Position numbers and translations under genes: made by a program. From positions 1,488,001-1,552,000 of the forward strand of contig NZ_CP036287.1 in NCBI RefSeq assembly GCF_007748095.1: a DNA stretch of 64,000 bases, read 5' to 3'. Shown here piece after piece: positions 53,655 through 62,747 of this stretch. The notes under the pieces were generated by a model. It was given only the letters and a program-made list of their open reading frames with translations, did no database searches and was not told where the DNA came from. Numbering within the stretch: the first letter of the stretch is position 1; each line of letters starts with the position of its first letter. The stretch comes from Engelhardtia mirabilis. Lineage in GTDB: Bacteria; Planctomycetota; UBA1135; GCA-002686595.

Positions 53655-56600
53655 GTGCATTCACGAACCGTGTTCGTTCGGCTGTCCACCTGCGTCCAGC
53701 GCAGCAAAGGAACGGCCCTGTGGAGCCTCGGCCTCGCGCTCTTGGCCGCCGTGGAGCTGACCGCGCCGCTCTCGGCCGCCAGTCAGGACGGCGCCGGCTC
53801 GGTGCGCGGCACGGTCCTCGACCGCGACTTCGAGGCGCCGTTGCAGGGAGCCACCGTGCTGGTGGTGGAGACGGGCGCCCAGGCCGAGACCAGTAGCCAG
53901 GGCACCTACCTGCTGTCGGAGCTGCCGGCGGGGACCTACACCCTGGTGTTCTCCAAGGACGGCTACGTGCGCCAGGTCAGTACGGTCGCGGTCGGCGCCG
54001 GTGCCCTGACCGAGGCCGACACCGCGCTCAAGGGCGACTTCACCGAGATGGAGGAGTTCATCGTCCAGGACGTTCTTCAACTGGGCGGCGGCGCGGAGCT
54101 GGTGCTGCTCGGCCTGCGCTTCGAGAGCTCGTCGCTGATGGACTCGATCGGCTCGGAGCTGATGAGCCGCGCCGGCGCCAGCGACGCCGCCAGCGCCTTG
54201 CGACTGGTCCCCGGCGCCACCGTCAAGGATGGCAAGTCGGCGGTCATCCGCGGCCTGCCCGACCGCTACATCAGCTCCCAGCTGAACGGAGTGCGACTGC
54301 CCTCCGCCGACGCGGAGAAGCGCGCCGTCGACCTGGACCAGTTCCCCTCCGCGGCGATCGAGAGCATCCAGGTCTCCAAGACCTTCACCCCCGACCAGCA
54401 GGGTGATGCCTCCGGCGGCGCGGTCAACGTGGTCCTGAAGGGCGTCCCGGACGAGTCGATCCTGCAGTTCAAGGCCCAGGTCTCGAGCAACACCAACGTC
54501 TACGGTCGCGACGACTTCCTGACCTACGCGGGCGGCGGGGTCGACGCCTTCGGCGTCAACGCCGGCAACGACGTGCAGGGCGAGAACATCGGCGGCGACT
54601 GGGACGGGGCCGTCGGTACCTCACGCGGCAGCGCGCCGGCCCAGTACAAGCTCGGCGCGGCCATGGGCGGCAGCCGCGACCTGGACTCCGACTGGCGCAT
54701 CGGCGGCTTCCTGGGCCTGTTCTACGAACGCGACAGCAGCTTCTACGACAACGGCATCAACGACTCCTACTGGATCGACGGCGGTCCGGGTACGCCCCTG
54801 ACCCCCGAGGCCAAGCAGGGCTCGGTGGGGGACGGCGACTTCAAGACCGCCCTGTTCGACGTGACCAAGGGCTCGGAATCCGTGCGCTGGGGCGGCCTGG
54901 CGACCTTCGGCGTGACGTCCGAGCTGAACACCATCGGCCTGTCCTACCTGTACTCCCGCACGGCCGACGACACCGCGACCCTGGCGGTCGACACGCGCGG
55001 CAAGGAGTACTACGTCAAGGACGTCCTGGGCCAGCCGGACTACGACCCGAACGATCCCATGGATCCGGGGCACAACACGAACAACATCGATGCCGCGCCC
55101 TACCTGCGTAGCCAGACCCTGACCTACACCGAGCGCTGGACCGGCTCGCTGCAGCTCTCCGGTCAGCACTCCCTGGGTCGCGACGAGCTGGGCGAGGCCG
55201 CTGGCGCGTCCTTCGGACCGCCCGAGCTGGAGTGGTCTGCGGCCCTGAGCTCGGCCAACCTGAACCAGCCGGACAGCCGCCAGTTCGGCACCTTGTGGAA
55301 GCCGGCCTCCTTCAAGCCGGGGATCCCGGGGATCATCCCGGACATCACCACCGACCCGGTCTACGCCCCCTTCAAGCCCGGGGCGAACATCAACTTCGGC
55401 AACTTGCAGCGGGTCTTCCGGCGCATCGAGGAGAACAGCGAGCAGCTCGCCCTCGAGCTGCGCTTCCCCTTCGAGCGCGGCCAGGGGATGGACGGCTTCA
55501 TCGAGTTCGGCGCCTACGACGACAGCGTCGAGCGCAAGTACGACCAGGACACCTTCACCAACCCCGGCGACTCCGGTGACGAGTTCGTGGCCGGCTTCGA
55601 CGAGTTCTGGAGTGACGCCTGGCCCGACGAGATCGACCACGCGATCATCGCCTCGGATACCGACGTCGACTACGACGGCCAACAGGACATCTTCGCCTGG
55701 TACGGGATGGTCGACTTTCCGCTGGACGACCACTGGAGCCTGATCGGCGGCGCGCGCTTCGAGTCGACGCAGATCGGAATCCAGAACCTCCCCGAGGCGG
55801 ACGTCTTCTGGGTTCCGCCCGGCAAGGACGCGCTCGAGGTCCTGACGCCCGGCGCGGCGGACGTGGACTTCCAGCGGGACGACATCCTGCCCGCCCTGGC
55901 CCTGGTCTGGGAGCCGTCGGACCGCTGGACCCTGCGCGGATCCTGGTCCCAGACGATCGCGCGCCAGACCTTCCGCGAGCTGACTCCGATCATCCAACAG
56001 GAGTTCGTCGGCGGTCCGATCTTCATCGGCAACCCGAACCTGGGCATGAGCTCGCTCGAGAACTGGGACCTGCGCGCGGACTTCCGGCCCTACGAGGGCG
56101 GCCTGCTGTCGGCTTCGTGGTTCTACAAGGACATCGACGACGCGATCGAGTTGATCCAGGACCTGTCGCCCAACGGCTTCAGCTTCACCACGCCGGTCAA
56201 CTACCCGAAGGGGACGCTCAGTGGCTTCGAGTTCGAGGCGCGCCAGGACCTTGGTCGCTACGACCGCGACCTGAACGGCCTGACCGTGGGCGCCAACGCG
56301 ACCTTCATCGAGTCCAACGTGATCCTGCCCAGCGAGGATGCGGCGGAGTTCGCGGACCTGGGTTTCCCCACCGAGCAGCGCGACCTCCTGAGCGCTCCCG
56401 AGTACCTCTACAACCTGTTCCTGACCTACGACGTCGAGGGGCACGGCACCCAGATCGGCCTGTTCTACACGGTGCAGGGCGACACGTTGGTGGCGGGCGC
56501 GGGCATCAGCAACAACAACTACGTGCCCGACGTCTACGCCAAGCAGGTGGGAACCCTGAACCTGAGTCTGCAGCAGCCGATCTCGAAGTCGGGCGTGCTG

Positions 56601-56735
56601 CGGATCCAACTCAAGAACCTGACCGACCCGGCGATCCAGGAGGTCTACCGCTCGCAGTACATCGAGGGCGAGCAGGTCAAGACCTCCTACACCCGCGGCA
56701 TCGAGGTCTCCCTGGGCCTCAGCTTCTCCTTCTAG
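53655..56735 (+). CDS. TonB-dependent outer-membrane receptor with N-terminal CarboxypepD_reg domain
   Basis: About 1026 residues from a GTG at 53655 (GTG 53670 is also possible); either gives a signal peptide ending ELTAPLSAASQ. Residues about 45-125 are a carboxypeptidase-regulatory unit (VRGTVLDRDFEAPLQGATVL, LPAGTYTLVFSKDGY). The plug domain follows, with ATVKDGKSAVIRGLPDRYIS and GDASGGAVNVVLKGVPD. The rest is a 22-strand barrel, including GWTLRGSW-type strands (seen as RWTLRGSWSQTIARQTFREL), ending in the terminal aromatic SLGLSFSF. It imports a large or scarce ligand using energy from the TonB system encoded next. The ligand is unknown; no heme or siderophore genes are nearby. Confidence 0.9.
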   Translation: MHSRTVFVRLSTCVQRSKGTALWSLGLALLAAVELTAPLSAASQDGAGSVRGTVLDRDFEAPLQGATVLVVETGAQAETSSQGTYLLSELPAGTYTLVFSKDGYVRQVSTVAVGAGALTEADTALKGDFTEMEEFIVQDVLQLGGGAELVLLGLRFESSSLMDSIGSELMSRAGASDAASALRLVPGATVKDGKSAVIRGLPDRYISSQLNGVRLPSADAEKRAVDLDQFPSAAIESIQVSKTFTPDQQGDASGGAVNVVLKGVPDESILQFKAQVSSNTNVYGRDDFLTYAGGGVDAFGVNAGNDVQGENIGGDWDGAVGTSRGSAPAQYKLGAAMGGSRDLDSDWRIGGFLGLFYERDSSFYDNGINDSYWIDGGPGTPLTPEAKQGSVGDGDFKTALFDVTKGSESVRWGGLATFGVTSELNTIGLSYLYSRTADDTATLAVDTRGKEYYVKDVLGQPDYDPNDPMDPGHNTNNIDAAPYLRSQTLTYTERWTGSLQLSGQHSLGRDELGEAAGASFGPPELEWSAALSSANLNQPDSRQFGTLWKPASFKPGIPGIIPDITTDPVYAPFKPGANINFGNLQRVFRRIEENSEQLALELRFPFERGQGMDGFIEFGAYDDSVERKYDQDTFTNPGDSGDEFVAGFDEFWSDAWPDEIDHAIIASDTDVDYDGQQDIFAWYGMVDFPLDDHWSLIGGARFESTQIGIQNLPEADVFWVPPGKDALEVLTPGAADVDFQRDDILPALALVWEPSDRWTLRGSWSQTIARQTFRELTPIIQQEFVGGPIFIGNPNLGMSSLENWDLRADFRPYEGGLLSASWFYKDIDDAIELIQDLSPNGFSFTTPVNYPKGTLSGFEFEARQDLGRYDRDLNGLTVGANATFIESNVILPSEDAAEFADLGFPTEQRDLLSAPEYLYNLFLTYDVEGHGTQIGLFYTVQGDTLVAGAGISNNNYVPDVYAKQVGTLNLSLQQPISKSGVLRIQLKNLTDPAIQEVYRSQYIEGEQVKTSYTRGIEVSLGLSFSF

Positions 56736-56785
56736 CTAGCCCTGAGAACACAGAGAGCTCCGCGCCAGGCGCGCGGACCACGACC

Positions 56786-57595
56786 ATGAACAACACCACA
56801 CAACAACGCCCCGGTTTCCGCAGGATCACGATCGCCTCGGCGGTCGTGACCGGCTTGGCCGCCGCCGCCCTCGTGGGCGCCGCGGTGCCCGTGCAGGACG
56901 GCTCTCAGCTGGAGAGCACGCGCACGGCCCTGGAGAGCTGGGTCCAGACCCGCCGGCTGATCTCGTCCGAGCGCGAGCAGTGGCGTCTGGGTCGCGAGCT
57001 GCTCACCAGCGAGGTCGAGCTGATGCGCGACTCGATCGCGTCGCTGGACGAGGATATCGCCGCCGGTCGGGCGCAGATCTCGGAGACCGACACCAAGCGC
57101 GAGGAGCTGGTGGCGACCCACGAGCGGCTGAAGGAGTCCTCCGCCGGGCTCGCGGCCGGCGTGGAAGCTCTGGAGGGCCGCGTGCGTGAGCTGCTCGTGC
57201 GCCTGCCCGATCCGGTCCTCGAGCGGGTGCGGCCCCTGATCCAACAGCTCCCCGAGGCGGGGGCCGAGACCAAGCTGGGCCTGGCCGAGCGCTACCGCAA
57301 CGTGGTCGGGATCCTCGACCAGGTGGGCAAGTTCAACCGCGAGATCTCCGTCACCAGCGAGGTGCGCGAGCTCTCGAGCGGCAACAGCGCCGAGGTCTCC
57401 GCCATGTACCTGGGTCTGGGCCAGGCCTACTTCGTCACCGGCGACGGCAAGTCGGCGGGCGTCGGGCGGCCGACCGCTCAGGGCTGGGTCTGGACGCCGC
57501 GCGACGACGCGGCCCCCGAGATCGCGGCAGCGATCGAGGTCTACAAGCAAGAGCGGCCGGCGTCCTTCGTGCGCTTGCCGATCCAGGTCGACTGA
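56786..57595 (+). CDS. DUF3450-type periplasmic coiled-coil protein of the TonB system
   Basis: 269 residues from the ATG at 56786. A signal or anchor (ITIASAVVTGLAAAALVGAA) precedes a long coiled coil (about residues 45-140: SEREQWRLGRELLTSEVELM, DSIASLDEDIAAGRAQISET). A conserved C-terminal part follows (LGLAERYRNVVGILDQVGKF, AMYLGLGQAYFVT, GWVWTPRDD). This order matches DUF3450 proteins that sit beside large MotA/TolQ/ExbB proteins in TonB operons. Likely helps couple ExbB/ExbD motion to TonB in the periplasm. It begins 50 bp after the receptor gene. Confidence 0.85.
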   Translation: MNNTTQQRPGFRRITIASAVVTGLAAAALVGAAVPVQDGSQLESTRTALESWVQTRRLISSEREQWRLGRELLTSEVELMRDSIASLDEDIAAGRAQISETDTKREELVATHERLKESSAGLAAGVEALEGRVRELLVRLPDPVLERVRPLIQQLPEAGAETKLGLAERYRNVVGILDQVGKFNREISVTSEVRELSSGNSAEVSAMYLGLGQAYFVTGDGKSAGVGRPTAQGWVWTPRDDAAPEIAAAIEVYKQERPASFVRLPIQVD

Positions 57596-57615
57596 CGCGC
57601 GCGGAGCCAAGCACC

Positions 57616-59247
57616 ATGGACATGCAACACAACGTGGGCGTCCTCGCCCTGACCCTTGCCGCGCTGCTGGCGCAGGGCCCCCGGGCCACGGCCCAGGTCG
57701 ACCTCACCACGGACGCTCCGCCGGTGGGCGGCTTCGTGGAGGCCGCCGAGTCGATTCAAGCGGAGCTCGAGTCGAGCGTCGCCGAGTTGGAGGCCCTGCA
57801 GACGCGGATCGTCGATGAGAAGCTGCCGCTCAGCCGTGAGCTGGCCGAGCTCGAGCAGCGACGCCGCGACGCCCGCGCCGAGTTCGACCAGGTCTCGCGT
57901 ACCCTGGCCACCCGCGCCCTGGACCTGACCCGGCTGACCGGGCAGATCGAGGACCTGGAGGACGAGACGGCCTTCCTGTCGACGCTGCTGGTCGACTACA
58001 TCCGCAATTTCAAGGCCTCGCTCCACATCGCCGAGCGCCAGCGCTACGAGGAGGTCCTCGAGGCCGCGGGCCTGGCGCCGGAGAACGACGCGCTGACCAA
58101 GCAAGAGGTCTTCCTCGAGCAGTCGCGACTGCTCGACGAATCCATCGATCGGCTGATGGAGGCGGCCGGCGGCACGCGTTTCGACGGTCGCGCGGTGGGT
58201 AGCGACGGGCTGGTCGAGAACGGCACCTTCCTGCTGGCCGGGCCCCTGGCCCTGTTCCGCTCGCGCGACGGGCGTCAGGTGGGGACGGTCGAGGACCTCG
58301 CCAAGTCGACGCAGCCGCGGGTGGTTGCCTTCGAGGAGCGCGAGGATGCGGCTGCGGCCGAGGCTCTGGTCACCGCTGGCGGCGGCCTGTTCCCGGTCGA
58401 CACGACCCTCGGCAACGCGCACAAGATCGCGGCCACCGAGGAGACCTTCATCGGGGAGCTCGAGAAGGGCGGCACGGTGATCTGGCCGATCCTGGGCATG
58501 GCCACCGTGGCCCTGGTGGTCGCGATCTTCAAATGGCTGTCGCTCTCCTTCGTGCGGCGTCCGTCGAAGGCGCAGCTCGCGGGGCTGCTCGACGCAGTGC
58601 GCTCGCGCGACGTCGAGGCCGCCGAGCGCCAGGCCCGCAAGATGCGCGGCCCGGTCGGTCGCATGTTGGCAGCCGGCGTGGAGCACCTGCGCCAGCCGCG
58701 GGAGCTGATCGAGGAGGTCATGTACGAGACCGTGCTGACCACGCGCCTGCGCCTGAACCGCATGCTGCCCTTCATCGCGATCTGCGCCGCCTCGGCGCCG
58801 CTGCTCGGTCTGCTGGGCACCGTGACCGGCATCATCAACACCTTCAAGCAGATCACGCTGTTCGGATCCGGCGACGTGAAGATGCTCTCGGGCGGCATCT
58901 CCGAGGCGCTGATCACGACCAAGTACGGCCTGATCGTCGCGATCCCGTCGCTGATGTTGCACGCGTTCCTCTCGCGCAAGGCGCGAGGGATCGTGGGTGA
59001 GATGGAGACCTCGGCCGTGGCCTTCATGAACGAGGTCAGCCGCATGCCGTCGAAGCGCCGCGGCGGTTCGTCGGGCGGCGACGGCGAGGACTCGGTGACT
59101 CTGATGCCCTCGGACCCCGAGCTGGTCCGGCGTCAGGTGAGCGAGGTGCTGAACGACCTGCTCGGCCCCCTCGTGGACGAGAGCGAGGCCGCGGGCCGCT
59201 CGTCCGGCGCAGGTCGCGTCGTGCCCCCGGCCTCGAGTCGTAGCTGA
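57616..59247 (+). CDS. Large MotA/TolQ/ExbB protein with N-terminal periplasmic coiled coil
   Basis: 543 residues from the ATG at 57616. Signal peptide to about residue 27, coiled coil about 40-125 (ELEQRRRDARAEFDQVSRTL), a small beta-rich periplasmic domain, then the ExbB core. The core has a first membrane helix (VIWPILGMATVALVVAIF) near 288-305, a second with ICAASAPLLGLLGTVTGIIN near 390, and a third near 437 (GLIVAIPSLMLHAFLS). The LLGTVTGI signature and the ISEALITTKYGL loop are family hallmarks. It forms the proton channel with ExbD. The N-terminal extension matches the TonB2-type systems that also use a second ExbB. Confidence 0.92.
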   Translation: MDMQHNVGVLALTLAALLAQGPRATAQVDLTTDAPPVGGFVEAAESIQAELESSVAELEALQTRIVDEKLPLSRELAELEQRRRDARAEFDQVSRTLATRALDLTRLTGQIEDLEDETAFLSTLLVDYIRNFKASLHIAERQRYEEVLEAAGLAPENDALTKQEVFLEQSRLLDESIDRLMEAAGGTRFDGRAVGSDGLVENGTFLLAGPLALFRSRDGRQVGTVEDLAKSTQPRVVAFEEREDAAAAEALVTAGGGLFPVDTTLGNAHKIAATEETFIGELEKGGTVIWPILGMATVALVVAIFKWLSLSFVRRPSKAQLAGLLDAVRSRDVEAAERQARKMRGPVGRMLAAGVEHLRQPRELIEEVMYETVLTTRLRLNRMLPFIAICAASAPLLGLLGTVTGIINTFKQITLFGSGDVKMLSGGISEALITTKYGLIVAIPSLMLHAFLSRKARGIVGEMETSAVAFMNEVSRMPSKRRGGSSGGDGEDSVTLMPSDPELVRRQVSEVLNDLLGPLVDESEAAGRSSGAGRVVPPASSRS

Positions 59248-59252
59248 GCGCC

Positions 59253-60008
59253 ATGGACGAGTTCTTCCAACGCGCACTCGGTCAACTGGGCCTGATCTGG
59301 CAACAGGCGATCGACATCTGGACCCAGGGCGGGCTGGCCATGATCGCCATCGCGGTGATCGCGCTGGTGATGTTCGCCATGGGGGTGCACGTGCACCTGC
59401 GCCTCGAGGAGACCGGCTTCCAGTCGGTTCCCGAGCGCACCTGGCGCGACTGGATCGACCACCCGGCCCAGCGTCGGGGTCCGATCGGCGACCTGCTCGA
59501 CCTGGTCACCGGGGGGTCTTCGATCGAGGAGACCGCGGTGTTCTTCAAGCACATGCGCGCCACCGAGACGATCCCCTTCGAGCGCGACTTGAAGGTGATG
59601 AAGATCTGTGTCAGCGCCGCGCCGCTCGTGGGCCTGCTCGGGACGGTCACCGGGATGCTCTCGACCTTCGGCGCCCTCTCCTCGGGCGGCGGCGGCGACA
59701 AGACCATGGGCATGGTCGCCGCCGGCATCTCCGAGGCTCTGATCACGACCGAGACGGGACTCGTGATCGCCCTGCCCGGGCTCTTCTTCCAGTACCAACT
59801 GCGGCGCCGCTTCGAGGGCTACAAGGCCTTCCTGGCGCACTTGGAGACGGTCTGCACCCAATCCGTCTACCAGCGTACGCACCGGAAGGTGAAGCAGCGC
59901 GCCCGTCGCGAGGCCCTGGCGCGCGTGGCCCAGACCCTGCGGAACAGCCTGTCCGCGCGTGCGGCCGCTGGGAGCGCCGCCGGGACCGGTGGCGAGGCCG
60001 CGGGCTGA
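59253..60008 (+). CDS. exbB: ExbB-type proton channel subunit (second copy)
   Basis: 251 residues from the ATG at 59253, 5 bp after the previous stop. Three membrane helices: GGLAMIAIAVIALVMFAMGV, AAPLVGLLGTVTGMLSTFGA and GLVIALPGLFFQYQL, with the family loop ISEALITTETGL. It lacks the N-terminal periplasmic domain of its neighbour. The C-terminal tail is basic then Ala/Gly-rich. It works with ExbD as the proton-driven motor for TonB. Two unequal ExbB proteins in one operon are known in TonB2-like systems. Confidence 0.93.
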   Translation: MDEFFQRALGQLGLIWQQAIDIWTQGGLAMIAIAVIALVMFAMGVHVHLRLEETGFQSVPERTWRDWIDHPAQRRGPIGDLLDLVTGGSSIEETAVFFKHMRATETIPFERDLKVMKICVSAAPLVGLLGTVTGMLSTFGALSSGGGGDKTMGMVAAGISEALITTETGLVIALPGLFFQYQLRRRFEGYKAFLAHLETVCTQSVYQRTHRKVKQRARREALARVAQTLRNSLSARAAAGSAAGTGGEAAG

Positions 60009-60050
60009 GCGCCCTCCGAGACACCAACGACCAACCAACGAGCACTGACC

Positions 60051-60464
60051 ATGGGACGTTTCAGCGAATCCATCGCGGACGACGAGGGCGAGACCGGCAT
60101 CGACATGTCGCCGCTGATCGACTGCGTCTTCATCCTCCTGATCTTCTTCATCGTGACCACGGTCTTCGTGGAGGAGACGGGGGTCGAGGTCGATCGCCCG
60201 GAGGCGGCTTCGGCCTCGCAGCTCGAGAAGACCAGCCTCTTGATCGCTCTCACCGCCGCAGGCGAGATCGTCTACGACGGGCGCAACATCGGGATCGGCG
60301 GCGTACAGCCCCTGGTGCGTCAGATGCTGCAGAAGGATCCGGTGCCGATCATCGTCCAGGCGGACAAGAACTCCGGTTCGGGCCTTCTGGTGCAGATCAT
60401 CGGCGAGGCCAAGGCGGCGGGCGCCGAGAAGGTCAGCGTCGCGGCTCTGGCCACGGGGGGCTGA
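60051..60464 (+). CDS. exbD: ExbD/TolR-type biopolymer transport protein
   Basis: 137 residues from the ATG at 60051. One membrane helix, SPLIDCVFILLIFFIVTTVF, carries the proton-relay Asp (about residue 24). The periplasmic domain that follows has the ExbD beta-alpha pattern (LIALTAAGEIVYDGRNIGIG, VPIIVQADKNSGSGLLVQII, GAEKVSVAAL). Length is typical. It forms the ion channel with the ExbB proteins and pulls on TonB. Confidence 0.95.
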   Translation: MGRFSESIADDEGETGIDMSPLIDCVFILLIFFIVTTVFVEETGVEVDRPEAASASQLEKTSLLIALTAAGEIVYDGRNIGIGGVQPLVRQMLQKDPVPIIVQADKNSGSGLLVQIIGEAKAAGAEKVSVAALATGG

Positions 60465-60471
60465 GGGCGCC

Positions 60472-61140
60472 ATGGTCACGGAATCCCGCGACGTACCCCT
60501 GCGCGAGCGCCTGTCCCATGGCGTCCAGGTCCTGATCGGAGCCGTGGTCTCGACCACGGCGATCTTCTTCGTGCTGCCGCTGCTGCAGGCGATCACCGAC
60601 CGCGCGCCGCGCGAGAGTCGCATCGAGGCCTTCGAGGTGGCCGAGGTGCCGCCGCCCCCGGCACCCGAGGAGGAGCCGCCGCCGCCGGAGGAGGAACCGG
60701 AGGAAGAGCCGCCGGAGCTCGAGCCCGAGCGGCAGCTGCTGGATCTCTCGCAGCTCGAGCTGGCGCTCAACCCGAGCTTCGGCGACGGGCTGCTGCAGGG
60801 CGACTTCGAGATCAAGCTCGGCGGCTTCGGCCAGGGCGGCGCCGACGTGGCTGAGCTCTTCTCCCTGGCCGACCTCGACCAACGTCCCCGCGCCGTCTAC
60901 CAGACCCAGCCGGTGCAGGACGCCAAGACGCGGCGCCTGGCGCCCGCCACCGTCTACATCATCTTCATCGTCGACGAGCAGGGGCGCGTGGAGAACCCGC
61001 GCGTGCAGTCGTCGCCGGACCCGGCCTTCGAACGGCCTGCGCTCGCGGCCGTGCGCCAGTGGCGCTTCGAGCCGGGCAAGCGCGGCGGCCAGCCGGTGCG
61101 CTTCCGCATGCGCGTCCCGATCACCTTCCCCAAGTCCTGA
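60472..61140 (+). CDS. tonB: TonB energy transducer
   Basis: 222 residues from the ATG at 60472, 7 bp after exbD. An inner-membrane helix (IGAVVSTTAIFFVLPLLQAI) is followed by a Pro/Glu-rich spacer (about residues 55-95) that is unusually acidic and has no Lys-Pro part. The C-terminal TonB fold is at about 145-222 (PATVYIIFIVDEQGRVENPR, FERPALAAVRQWRFEPGKRG, MRVPITF). It spans the periplasm to the TonB box of the receptor at 53655. All genes from 53655 to 62696 form one probable operon. Confidence 0.93.
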   Translation: MVTESRDVPLRERLSHGVQVLIGAVVSTTAIFFVLPLLQAITDRAPRESRIEAFEVAEVPPPPAPEEEPPPPEEEPEEEPPELEPERQLLDLSQLELALNPSFGDGLLQGDFEIKLGGFGQGGADVAELFSLADLDQRPRAVYQTQPVQDAKTRRLAPATVYIIFIVDEQGRVENPRVQSSPDPAFERPALAAVRQWRFEPGKRGGQPVRFRMRVPITFPKS

Positions 61141-61151
61141 GGCCAAAGACC

Positions 61152-62696
61152 ATGCAACGACTCCAAACGACCGTCTCGCGCAGCGCCGCGGGGCAGACCG
61201 CGACCTCGGGGCAGGGGCGCCTGGTGGGCATCGCCGCGGGACTCGCCTGCCTGCTCGCCTCCTGCGCGGGGACCTCGACCCAGGTGCGCGACTTCGCGCC
61301 CCTGGCCCAGGCTGCTCCGCGCGGGACCGCCGCGGCCTCGGTTCCGACCGCGGCGGCACTGACCCGCGCTTCCGTCGGAAGCGCGGTGGCCGCGATGCCC
61401 CAGCGCCGTCTGGAGCTGCCCCTGTGGACCGACCCGAAGTTCCAGCGGCGCTTCACCGAGAGCTACATGGCCCAGACCGAGGTCGAACCCCGGCTGACCG
61501 AGCTCGAGCGCGAGACCATGCAAGAGTTCCTCGACCTGATGAGCGCCGACAAGGTCGACCAGGCGGCGACCTTGATGCGCGAACAGCGTGGTGACGCCTC
61601 GAGCGCGGTGTTCGACTTCTCCCTGGCGAACATCCACTTCCAGGCGGACGAGCTGAATCAGGCGGCGTCGGCCTACGAGGCCGCGGTCGAGAAGTTCCCC
61701 AAGTTCCTGCGGGCCTGGAAGAACCTGGGCCTGGTGCGCGCGCGCCAGAGCGAGTTCTCCCACGCGGCGGCGGCCTTCACCGAGGTGCTGGAGCTGGGCG
61801 GCGGGGACGCCACGACCTACGGCCTCTTGGGCATCGCCCGCATGAACCTGGGCCAGGACATGGCCGCGGAGTCGGCCTTCCGCATGGCCACCATGCTCGA
61901 TCCGGTCACGCCCGACTGGCGCATGGGGCTGGCGCGCTGCTTCTTCAACCAGAAGCGCTTCGCCGAGGCCGTTTCCCTGACCGAGTCGATGATCGCGGAG
62001 GACCCCGATCGCGCCGAGCTCTGGCTCTTGCAGGCCAATGCCTTCATCGGCCAGGGGGACGCCGGCCACGCCGCCGAGAACTACGAGCTCGTCGACCGTC
62101 TGGGCGGGTCGACCGTCGGTAGCCTGACCACCCTGGGCGACATCTACGTCAACGAGAAGCTGTTCGACATGGCAGCGGACGCCTACGCCCGGGCCCTCGA
62201 CATGGACCTGTCCGGTGAACTCGCCCGACCCATGCGAGCGGCGGGCATCCTCGCCGCCCGCGGAGCCCTGGAGCCCACCCGCGAGCTGATCGGGCGCATC
62301 GAGTGGCGCTTCGGCGATGCATTGGACGACGCGGGCCGCGTCGAGCTGCTCAAGTTGAAGGCACGCCTGTCCCTGATCGAAGGCGCAGGCGACGAGGAAG
62401 CGGCGATCCTCGAACAGGTCGTGGCCCTGGACCCCTTCGACGGCGACGCGCTGCTGCTGCTCGGCGACCACGCGCGCCGCAACGACGATCCGCAGAAGGC
62501 GATCTACTACTACGAACGCGCCTCGAACTTGGAAGAGTTCGAGGCCGAGGCCAAGGTGCGCCACGCCCAGGTCTTGGTGGACAGTGGCGACTACGCGCCG
62601 GCCCTGCGCCTCTTGGAGCGGGCCCAGACCCTGCGCCCCCTCAGCAGCGTCCAGGACTACTTGGAGCGCGTGGACCGCGTCGCGAAGAACCGCTGA
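61152..62696 (+). CDS. TPR lipoprotein of the TonB operon
   Basis: 514 residues from the ATG at 61152, 11 bp after tonB. The lipoprotein signal ends LACLLASCAGTS. From about residue 130 the protein is a chain of TPR units (LANIHFQADELNQAASAYEA, AWKNLGLVRARQSEFSHAAA, YGLLGIARMNLGQDMAAESA, LTTLGDIYVNEKLFDMAADA, RHAQVLVDSGDYAPALRLLE), around ten in all. TPR proteins are regular last members of TonB2-type operons and are thought to help the motor assemble or act. Attached to a membrane in the periplasm. Confidence 0.88.
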   Translation: MQRLQTTVSRSAAGQTATSGQGRLVGIAAGLACLLASCAGTSTQVRDFAPLAQAAPRGTAAASVPTAAALTRASVGSAVAAMPQRRLELPLWTDPKFQRRFTESYMAQTEVEPRLTELERETMQEFLDLMSADKVDQAATLMREQRGDASSAVFDFSLANIHFQADELNQAASAYEAAVEKFPKFLRAWKNLGLVRARQSEFSHAAAAFTEVLELGGGDATTYGLLGIARMNLGQDMAAESAFRMATMLDPVTPDWRMGLARCFFNQKRFAEAVSLTESMIAEDPDRAELWLLQANAFIGQGDAGHAAENYELVDRLGGSTVGSLTTLGDIYVNEKLFDMAADAYARALDMDLSGELARPMRAAGILAARGALEPTRELIGRIEWRFGDALDDAGRVELLKLKARLSLIEGAGDEEAAILEQVVALDPFDGDALLLLGDHARRNDDPQKAIYYYERASNLEEFEAEAKVRHAQVLVDSGDYAPALRLLERAQTLRPLSSVQDYLERVDRVAKNR

Positions 62697-62716
62697 GCGG
62701 CCGAGTCGTGCACGCC

Positions 62717-62747
62717 CGCCCGCGCGTCATCTCCCGGCGCGCGGGCG
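62717..62747. terminator. Hairpin at the convergent end of the TonB operon
   Basis: CGCCCGCGCG (62717-62726) pairs with CGCGCGGGCG (62738-62747) around an 11-base loop. It sits between the stop at 62696 and the end of the Sel1 gene, overlapping the last codons of the latter. A bidirectional terminator is plausible. Confidence 0.5.

Noticed and set aside
54621..56609. A 662-codon minus-strand open frame
   Set aside because: Antisense shadow of the TonB-dependent receptor; no recognisable motif.
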